Source: Longispora albida DSM 44784
GTDB taxonomy: Bacteria; Actinomycetota; Actinomycetes; Mycobacteriales; Micromonosporaceae
Direction: 5' to 3'
Assembly: GCF_000379825.1 (NCBI RefSeq)
Contig: NZ_KB903813.1
Coordinates: 138,292 to 202,291, forward strand
DNA length: 64,000 bases
The position numbers and the translations under genes were made by a program. The notes below the pieces were generated by a model that was not told the origin of the DNA, ran no database searches, and was given only the letters and a program-made list of their open reading frames with translations. Positions 58,501 to 64,000 of the stretch are shown here, piece after piece (positions within the stretch are counted from its first letter, which is position 1; the number at the start of each line of letters is the position of its first letter).

Positions 58501-58541
58501 GAAGGGGGTCTCGGGCGCCGCCCGCGCCCGGGACCCCCTTC
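58501..58541. terminator. second hairpin terminator
   Basis: GAAGGGGGTCTCGGGCG (58501-58517) pairs with CGCCCGGGACCCCCTTC (58525-58541) with one mismatch, followed by TTCTTT. Together with the preceding hairpin it insulates the two convergent genes. Confidence 0.82.
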
Positions 58542-58589
58542 TTCTTTGGGAACCTGAACATCCCAAAGTCTTGTGTGTACCCGGTGTCG

Positions 58590-58916
58590 CTAGGCGACCT
58601 TGACGGTCACCTCGGAGATGCCCCGCTCGACGTTGACGACGGCGTCGCCGTTGCCGGCCCGGGACAGGGCACGCAGCGTCCAGTCACCCGGAGCGGCGAA
58701 GAATCGGAACACGCCCTCGGCGGAGGTGACGACCTCGGCGGTGAACTCGCCGGTCGCGTCGAGCAGGCGCACGTATGCGCCCGGCACGACCTGGTCACCC
58801 GCGAGCACCACTCCGGTGATCACGGTTTCCTTGGCGAGGTCGACGCTGGCCGGGATCGGGGCGGCCTGGTCGGGGGCCGCGCAGGAGGCGGCGTTCACAA
58901 CGGTCGCAGTAGCCAT
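58590..58916 (-). CDS. DUF1416 protein (SseC-like)
   Basis: A 108-aa protein of the DUF1416 family, which follows sulfurtransferase genes in actinomycetes. It begins ATATVVNAASCAAPDQAAPI with a single Cys, then ETVITGVVLAGDQVVPGAYV, RLLDATGEFTAEVVTSAEGV and FRFFAAPGDWTLRALSRAG, a prealbumin-like beta fold. It starts two bases after the sulfurtransferase stop, so it is co-transcribed. Its role in sulfur transfer is presumed from this constant pairing. Confidence 0.9.
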   Translation of the reverse strand: MATATVVNAASCAAPDQAAPIPASVDLAKETVITGVVLAGDQVVPGAYVRLLDATGEFTAEVVTSAEGVFRFFAAPGDWTLRALSRAGNGDAVVNVERGISEVTVKVA

Positions 58917-58918
58917 GA

Positions 58919-59758
58919 TCAGTTACCTCCAGGGGTGTCGCCCAGCGCGATCGGCACGCCGACAAGTGAGCCGTACTCAGTCCAGGAACCGTCGTAGTTC
59001 TTCACGTTCTCGCGCCCGAGGATCTCCTTGAGCACGAACCAGGTGTGCGAGGAACGCTCGCCGATCCGGCAGTAGGCGATGGTGTCGCGCTCGTCGAGGT
59101 CGGCGTAGAGGGCACGCAGCTCGTCGTCGGACTTGAAGGTGCCGTCCTCGTTCGCGGCCTTCGACCACGGGACGCTGATCGCGGTCGGCACGTGGCCGGC
59201 CCGCTGCGACTGCTCCTGCGGCAGGTGGGCCGGGGCGAGCAGGCGGCCGGCGTACTCGTCGGGGCTGCGCACGTCGACCAGGTTGGCCGTGCCGATCGCG
59301 GCGAGTACCTCGTCGCGGAAGGCGCGGATCGACAGGTCCTGCGGCTTGGCCTCGTAGGAGGTGGCGGCCCGCTCGGGAACCTCCGTCACCAGTGGACGGC
59401 CGTCGAGCTCCCACTTCTTGCGGCCACCGTCGAGCAGCTTGACATCGCCGTGGCCGTAGAGCTTGAAGTACCAGTAGGCGTACGCGGCGAACCAGTTGTT
59501 GTTGCCGCCGTACAGGATGACGGTGTCGCCGTTGCCGATGCCCTTGCTGGACAGCAGCGCGGAGAACTGCTCCTGGTCGACGAAGTCCCGGCGGACCTGG
59601 TCCTGGAGCTCGGTCTTCCAGTCGAGGCGCACGGCCCCCGGAATGTGGCCGGTGCCGTAGGCGGCGGTGTCTTCGTCGACCTCGACGAAGACGAGGCCCG
59701 GCTGGCTGAGGTTCTTCTCTGCCCACTCGGCAGAGACGAGCGCGGTGTCGCGGCTCAT
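58919..59758 (-). CDS. thiosulfate sulfurtransferase (rhodanese)
   Basis: A 279-aa tandem rhodanese that carries sulfur as a persulfide. The first domain is inactive (WFAAYAYWYFKLYGHGDVKL), and the second has the active-site loop IAYCRIGERSSHTWFVLKEI with the nucleophilic Cys in CRIGER. Other blocks are VDVRSPDEYAGRLLAPAHLP and AGHVPTAISVPWSKAANEDG. ATG 59758 follows AAAAGGGG. It heads an operon with DUF1416 and is preceded by a Cys-codon leader peptide, implying control by cysteine supply. Confidence 0.93.
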   Translation of the reverse strand: MSRDTALVSAEWAEKNLSQPGLVFVEVDEDTAAYGTGHIPGAVRLDWKTELQDQVRRDFVDQEQFSALLSSKGIGNGDTVILYGGNNNWFAAYAYWYFKLYGHGDVKLLDGGRKKWELDGRPLVTEVPERAATSYEAKPQDLSIRAFRDEVLAAIGTANLVDVRSPDEYAGRLLAPAHLPQEQSQRAGHVPTAISVPWSKAANEDGTFKSDDELRALYADLDERDTIAYCRIGERSSHTWFVLKEILGRENVKNYDGSWTEYGSLVGVPIALGDTPGGN

Positions 59759-59913
59759 GGGTATACCCCTTTTGTGCTGGTTGAGGACGTGATGATGTGC
59801 GACGCCGCACCGAGCCCGGCCGGTTGGGGACGTGACTCAGCTACACAAACGGGAGCTACGCAAGAAGAAGAATGGTTGCGGTGCTCAGGGACGTCGCGTC
59901 AGAAGACGGTCGA

Positions 59914-59988
59914 TCAGCCCTGGCGACACAGCGCGGTGGCGACTCGACAAAAGTCGATCGCCCGTCGCTTGGTGAGCCGCATAGCCAT
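59914..59988 (-). CDS. Cys-codon leader peptide of the sulfurtransferase operon
   Basis: A 22- to 24-aa reading frame starts at ATG 59988 or 59982 on the minus strand and ends at TGA 59914-59916. Its core RRAIDFCRVATALCRQG, with two Cys, matches the actinobacterial leader-peptide type (RRAVDLCRVATALCR and similar) found before sulfur-assimilation genes. A TAGTCT at 59997-60002 (minus strand), eight bases before ATG 59988, is a good -10 for a leaderless transcript. About 155 nt separate it from the sulfurtransferase start. In mycobacteria comparable Cys-rich uORFs regulate downstream genes by translation attenuation; that mechanism is inferred here. Confidence 0.8.
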   Translation of the reverse strand: MAMRLTKRRAIDFCRVATALCRQG

Positions 59989-60040
59989 AGTTCGGGAGAC
60001 TAGCAAAGACCCCGGGCATAGTTCCAGGGTGAGGAGGGTC

Positions 60041-60751
60041 TCAACCGGAGAGTGGCACGTTGCGTGCGCTCGCGGACACGCGGAGTCCACCGTCGGTGAC
60101 CTCGAGTTTGTCCAGCGTGAGGCTGTACGGCAGGGCCGGCAGCGGCACTTCCTGCGAGAGCCTGCCGGTCAGTTCATTCACGAGCCGCTGGCTGCCGGCC
60201 GGGAACGTGCCAGATTCCGGGCGGGCGTCGGAGAGCACGAGCTTCAGTCGGCCGTTGCTGAGGGTCACGGCCCCGGTCGCGAGCACGACGACCGGCTGGC
60301 CGGCCACGCGGACGGTCGTGCGCAGCTTGAGCTTCCCGTTGTCGGCGGTCACGGTGAGATCCGGCTGCCCGAGCAGGCCAGCCACGGAGGCGTACGGCAC
60401 GGTGCCCGTCGCGCTGACCACGCCGGCGGTCGCGGACTTGGCACTGAGGTCGGTCCTGACGCCGGTGGCCTTCACTTCGAGATCGGTGATCGCCACGCCG
60501 GTGGACCGCACCTCGCCGACCCCGATGGTCACCTCGTCGAACTCGCCCCCGACGACCTGCGTCAGGAACGGGAAGCCGCCGATCGCCACATCCGGCTCGC
60601 CCTTCGCCTCGATGCCCCGGCCCTTGAGCTGCGTGGACACCTGGTCGGTGAGCACATCCTCCGCGACGACGGCCAGCACGCGGTCGGCGGCGACCGTCAG
60701 GATGCCCAGCGTCAGGACGACAGCGATCGTGATCTTCCCGGCCTTGTTCAC
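60041..60751 (-). CDS. LmeA/DUF2993-type secreted protein
   Basis: A 236-aa protein with an N-terminal helix (ITIAVVLTLGILTVAADRVL) and an outer beta-rich domain with the DUF2993 style: VSTQLKGRGIEAKGEPDVAI, GGFPFLTQVVGGEFDEVTIG, VAITDLEVKATGVRTDLSAK. In mycobacteria LmeA of this family supports lipomannan elongation in the periplasm; members fold like lipid-binding proteins. GTG 60751 fits the helix start. It follows the membrane protein gene upstream by 20 bp in the same direction. Confidence 0.82.
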   Translation of the reverse strand: MNKAGKITIAVVLTLGILTVAADRVLAVVAEDVLTDQVSTQLKGRGIEAKGEPDVAIGGFPFLTQVVGGEFDEVTIGVGEVRSTGVAITDLEVKATGVRTDLSAKSATAGVVSATGTVPYASVAGLLGQPDLTVTADNGKLKLRTTVRVAGQPVVVLATGAVTLSNGRLKLVLSDARPESGTFPAGSQRLVNELTGRLSQEVPLPALPYSLTLDKLEVTDGGLRVSASARNVPLSG

Positions 60752-60771
60752 ACCGCTCCTCACACCGTTCC

Positions 60772-61689
60772 TCAGACGGCGCCCAGGATCAGCACCCCTG
60801 CCACATAGGTCACCGGGATCGCCACAGCGAAGGCGAGCAGCGGCCCACGAGCCGAGGCTAGCCACGAACTCGCGTCGCTGCCACCCGGCCCGTCCGCGTC
60901 GTGGAAGCAGGCGACGAGATCAGCGAGAATCGCCGCACCCGCCACCAGGAGACCGATCAGCGCCGCCCGTGACACCGACAGGTCGGTGCGCAGGCCACCG
61001 GCCAGGACAGCGATGCCGGTACCGCCGGCGATGCCGATCAGCATGCCGAACAGCAGCCGCGGCACCTCGGGAGCCAGCCGGGGCCCGATCGGCACGATGT
61101 CGGCGACCCGGGCCAGCGCGACGGCCGCCCCGGCCGCGAGGAGGCCGATGGCGAGGATGCGGGTACCGGTGTCCTGGCGCACGAGGACGATCGCGACCGG
61201 GTAGCTGGCCACGACGACCGCGAGGAACACGGCGGCCCCGAACGCGTCGGTCAGCCCCTCGCGCCCCTTCCGCCGGGCGAGCTGGCCGAACATCGCGAAG
61301 AGGAAGCCGCTGGCGATCGCGTACCCGATCGGGATCAGCGAAGGCTCGTTCCACAGCACGGCACCGGCACTGGCCAGCACCGAAACGGCGGCGCCAGGTA
61401 CGGCGACGAAAAGCCAGCCCTGCGGCCGGGCGGCGGCGATCCACGTCCGGATGTAGAAGAACTGGACGGCCAGCAGCACCCCGGCGTGCACCCAGTCACC
61501 GAGCCGCGCGGCCAGCAAGAGCAGCACGGTCAGCCCGGCGGCGAGCGCCGACAGCGTCAGCGAGCGGAACTTGGGAACCGGCGGATGGGCCAGCGTGCCC
61601 TCGGTCGCGGCCTGGCGGCGGGCAGCCCGGCGTCCGGAGTGCCGGCCGGCGCGGCTGGGCTCGCTGAAAGCTATCTCAGGGGCGGTCAC
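60772..61689 (-). CDS. polytopic membrane protein, 305 aa
   Basis: A protein with about eight membrane helices (LTLSALAAGLTVLLLLAARL, VHAGVLLAVQFFYIRTWIAA, LLFGMLIGIAGGTGIAVLAG, GPLLAFAVAIPVTYVAGVLI) after a basic 45-residue N-terminus. GTG 61689 (TAPEIAFSEPSRAGRH) is chosen; the frame stays open far upstream into the divergent GlnR gene, where it is only a shadow. Similar proteins lie next to glnR and mshD in other actinomycetes as far as I recall, but I cannot name the family. Divergent from glnR. Confidence 0.75.
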   Translation of the reverse strand: MTAPEIAFSEPSRAGRHSGRRAARRQAATEGTLAHPPVPKFRSLTLSALAAGLTVLLLLAARLGDWVHAGVLLAVQFFYIRTWIAAARPQGWLFVAVPGAAVSVLASAGAVLWNEPSLIPIGYAIASGFLFAMFGQLARRKGREGLTDAFGAAVFLAVVVASYPVAIVLVRQDTGTRILAIGLLAAGAAVALARVADIVPIGPRLAPEVPRLLFGMLIGIAGGTGIAVLAGGLRTDLSVSRAALIGLLVAGAAILADLVACFHDADGPGGSDASSWLASARGPLLAFAVAIPVTYVAGVLILGAV

Positions 61690-61762
61690 CTTGTTATTCT
61701 CAGCCCAGCCAACCGTCACCGGCGCCGGGGTAGCGTTAACAAGCGCCCGGAGGTGAGCTTCT

Positions 61763-62467
61763 GTGGAAATTCTGGTCATGACGGCCGCGTCCAGCGGCGT
61801 CCTGCCCGCACTCGATCTCCTGCCGCACACCGTACGGGTCGCCGAGCGTGACGTGCGCGCGCTGATGTCCGGGCCGAGTCCCGACGTCGTGCTGGTCGAC
61901 GCCCGCCGCGAGCTGGCCGACGCCAGAGCCACCTGCCGCCTCCTGCACGCGACCGGGATCGGCGTGCCGCTGTTCGCGGTCGTGGAGGAGTCGGGGCTGA
62001 TCGCGGTGTCCGCCGACTGGGGGCTCGACGACCTGCTGCTCGCCACGGCCGGGCCCGCCGAGGTCGAGGCGCGGCTGCGGCTGGCCGTCGGGCGGGCCGG
62101 GGGCGGGGCGACGACCGAGGGCCTGATCAAGGCCGGTGAGCTGACGATCGACCCCGACACGTACGCGGCGAAGGTGAAGGGGCAGCCGCTCGACCTCACG
62201 TACAAGGAGTTCGAGCTGCTGAAGTTCCTCGCCCAGCATCCCGGGCGGGTGTTCACGCGTGACCAGCTCCTGCGGGAGGTCTGGGGCTACGACTACTTCG
62301 GCGGTACCCGGACTGTCGACGTGCACGTCCGGCGGCTGCGGGCCAAGCTCGGCAGCGAGTACGAGTCGATGATCGGGACCGTGCGGCAGGTCGGGTACAA
62401 GTTCGTCACCCCGCCGTCCAGCCGTGAGCCGGTGAGCGCGCCAGGGCCGGTTACCGTTGCCCGGTGA
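61763..62467 (+). CDS. glnR: GlnR-type orphan response regulator (nitrogen control)
   Basis: A 234-aa OmpR-type regulator with the GlnR features: an atypical receiver ([40 protein letters not shown]) in which the usual acidic pocket is incomplete, then a complete winged helix ([60 protein letters not shown]). In actinomycetes GlnR senses nitrogen status without a paired kinase and controls glnA and amtB. GTG 61763 follows CGGAGG. Its stop overlaps the mshD start by four bases. Confidence 0.9.
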   Translation: MEILVMTAASSGVLPALDLLPHTVRVAERDVRALMSGPSPDVVLVDARRELADARATCRLLHATGIGVPLFAVVEESGLIAVSADWGLDDLLLATAGPAEVEARLRLAVGRAGGGATTEGLIKAGELTIDPDTYAAKVKGQPLDLTYKEFELLKFLAQHPGRVFTRDQLLREVWGYDYFGGTRTVDVHVRRLRAKLGSEYESMIGTVRQVGYKFVTPPSSREPVSAPGPVTVAR

Positions 62468-63372
62468 CCTCCGTGACGGAAATCGCCGAGAAGCTGACCG
62501 CTGACCAGATTGACCGGGTACTCGCGCTGCTGCGCGTAGCCGGGGACGCCGACGGGGCCAACCCGGTGTCCGAGCATGCCGTGCTCCAGCTGAAGGACGG
62601 GCAGCCGGCGTTGCACGTGCTGGTGATGGCAGGGGACGAGCTGGCCGGGTACGCGAACGTCGACGTCTCCGATCCGGCGGGCGGGCCGGGCGCGGAGCTG
62701 GTGGTGCATCCGATGCTCCGCCGGCGCGGGTACGGGAGGCAGCTGGCCGAGGCCGTGGCGCGCATCGCCGAAGAGCGGGACGCGGACGGCCGCCTCAGGG
62801 TGTGGGCGCACGGCGACCACCCGGCGGCCAGCCTGATCGCGCTGCGGCTGGGCTTCGAGCGGCACAGGTCGCTGTGGCAGATGCGCCGGTCACTGCGCCG
62901 GCCGATCCCGCAGCCCGAGCTGCCCGGCGACGTGACCATCCGGCCGTTCGAGCCGGGCCGGGACGAGGACGCCTGGCTGCGGGTGAACGCCCGCGCGTTC
63001 GCCGACCACCCGGAGCAGGGGAAACTGACCCGCCGCGATCTGGATCTGCGGATCTCGGCCGCGTGGTTCGATCCGGCCGGTTTCCTGCTCGCCGAGCGGG
63101 ACGGGGTCCTCGTCGGGTTCCACTGGACGAAGGTGCACCCGGACGGGGTCGGCGAGGTCTACGTCCTCGGGGTCGATCCGGAGCTGGGCGCTGGTCTCGG
63201 GCTCGGTACGAGCCTGACGCTCGCTGGCCTCCACCACCTGCGCGAACAGGGCATCGACGAGGTGAACCTGTACGTCGACGAGGGCAATCCGCGTGCCGTC
63301 TCGCTCTACAGCCGGCTCGGCTTCATGCGCTGGACGGCGGACATTGGTTTCCAGCGGATCACAAAGCGGTAA
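62464..63372 (+). CDS. mshD: mycothiol synthase
   Basis: A 302-aa tandem GNAT enzyme that acetylates Cys-GlcN-Ins in the last step of mycothiol synthesis. The N-terminal domain has [20 protein letters not shown], and the active C-terminal domain [40 protein letters not shown] and [18 protein letters not shown]. The linker block [20 protein letters not shown] is also diagnostic. GTG 62464 overlaps the glnR stop, indicating a glnR-mshD operon. Presence of this gene alone marks the organism as actinobacterial. Confidence 0.95.
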   Translation: MTSVTEIAEKLTADQIDRVLALLRVAGDADGANPVSEHAVLQLKDGQPALHVLVMAGDELAGYANVDVSDPAGGPGAELVVHPMLRRRGYGRQLAEAVARIAEERDADGRLRVWAHGDHPAASLIALRLGFERHRSLWQMRRSLRRPIPQPELPGDVTIRPFEPGRDEDAWLRVNARAFADHPEQGKLTRRDLDLRISAAWFDPAGFLLAERDGVLVGFHWTKVHPDGVGEVYVLGVDPELGAGLGLGTSLTLAGLHHLREQGIDEVNLYVDEGNPRAVSLYSRLGFMRWTADIGFQRITKR

Positions 63373-63425
63373 TAGCCCGTTCGTAGCCCTTCCATGTGGG
63401 CGTGGCGGGGGTCACTATCAGTGCC

Positions 63426-64000
63426 ATGCTGCGCGGTGGGTCGCCTCCCGAGGAGTACGTAGCCTTCGTGGTCGCGTACGCCGATGCGCTGCGTCGTGCC
63501 GCGACCCGGGCGGTCGGGCACGACCAGCAGACCGAGTCCGCGCTGCACGAGACGCTGAGCGCCCTGGCGCTGCGCTGGGGCCGGCTCGCCGAGGACAGGC
63601 GCCTGCCGTACGTGCTCAAGCGGCTCGACCAGAATCTGCGCGAATGGCGTGAGGGCGCCCATCCGGTACCGCTGAGCCTGGAAGACACCAACGGGACAGC
63701 TGGCGAGGCACTCTACGTCGGGACCCGCAGCGGCAAGCGCTGGGTGGCCGAGCCCGCCACCCTGGCGGAAGCCGCCTGGTCGGGCGCCGGGGTGATCCGG
63801 CGCCGGAGGTTCCTGATCGCTGGCGGCGGCGTGGCGCTGGCCGGGCTGTTCGCGCTGGGCAGCCAGGTCACGGCCGAGCCAGATCCGGACTCGACTGAGG
63901 AACCGCCGCCCGCCACCCTGCCCAGGGAAGTGCTGCTGCTTCCGGACCCTGGTGCCCTGGTCAAACTGCCGCAGCGCAGGATGGCACTCCCGGTCCAGAT
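63426..64000 (+). CDS. membrane-anchored protein, truncated by the window end
   Basis: An open frame from ATG 63426 to the right edge with no stop, at least 191 residues. The N-terminal 70 residues (EEYVAFVVAYADALRRAATR, SALHETLSALALRWGRLAED, RLPYVLKRLDQNLREW) look like a sigma-factor region-2-type helix bundle. One membrane helix follows (RRRFLIAGGGVALAGLFALG), then an acidic Pro-rich outer segment. The order sigma-like, helix, outside is unusual and may mean a membrane-tethered regulator; the missing C-terminus is needed to tell. It lies 53 bp after mshD in the same direction. Confidence 0.7.
   Translation, partial: MLRGGSPPEEYVAFVVAYADALRRAATRAVGHDQQTESALHETLSALALRWGRLAEDRRLPYVLKRLDQNLREWREGAHPVPLSLEDTNGTAGEALYVGTRSGKRWVAEPATLAEAAWSGAGVIRRRRFLIAGGGVALAGLFALGSQVTAEPDPDSTEEPPPATLPREVLLLPDPGALVKLPQRRMALPVQ

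Overview
The window is high-GC DNA with the gene repertoire of an actinomycete: mycothiol synthase (MshD) beside an orphan GlnR-type regulator, a LigD-like nuclease/polymerase, AfsR-type SARP regulation, the actinobacterial DUF6230/DUF6114, DUF5997 and DUF1416 families, SigE- and SigJ-type sigma factors, and a Cys-containing leader peptide before a sulfurtransferase. A filamentous soil actinomycete near the Micromonosporaceae fits, but the genus cannot be fixed from the sequence. Identifications come from reading motifs and recalling families; no search was run.

Bases 1-7.6 kb differ from the rest. They hold unfamiliar genes, at least three of them broken (a dsRNA-binding-type protein with two frame changes, an ORF split by an in-frame amber codon, and an ORF shifted in a G-run), plus a large membrane-anchored NTPase with 14 TPR/Sel1-like repeats. 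The stretch ends exactly at a 3' half of tRNA-Arg(ACG) followed by a terminator, the usual mark of one end of an integrated element. I read it as a decaying genomic island whose other end lies left of the window.

From 7.6 to 31 kb: a double GNAT enzyme; a LysR-type ligand-binding protein divergent from DUF5997; a frameshifted membrane protein; an AfsR-like SARP with an AfsS-like 45-aa peptide and a SARP-box-like promoter between them; two serine hydrolases; two Hsp70-type ATPases fused through a membrane helix to different ectodomains; a histidine kinase/response regulator pair; a broken alpha/beta hydrolase; a PE-POL (LigD-like) protein; an HD-domain protein; a Myb/SANT-like protein; and an ECF sigma factor with its membrane partner.

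From 31 to 50 kb: a C45 acyltransferase-like peptidase, the DUF6230/DUF6114 cell-surface pair, a DUF885 protein, prephenate dehydrogenase, TadA with its companion, OsmC, DeoD phosphorylase, a sortase-anchored thioester adhesin, a solitary ScoMcrA-like/PD-(D/E)XK nuclease, two tRNA-Ser genes, SRP RNA, a SigJ sigma factor beside a carboxymuconolactone decarboxylase-like protein, and a phosphate block (PPK2, DUF47, PiT) with a possible Pho box.

From 50 to 64 kb: NUDIX and GNAT enzymes, thiolase, KptA, an MFS exporter divergent from its TetR repressor across six evenly spaced palindromes, a secreted Ig-like protein, the sulfurtransferase/DUF1416 pair with its leader peptide, an LmeA/DUF2993-type protein, GlnR, MshD, and the start of a membrane-anchored protein cut by the window edge.
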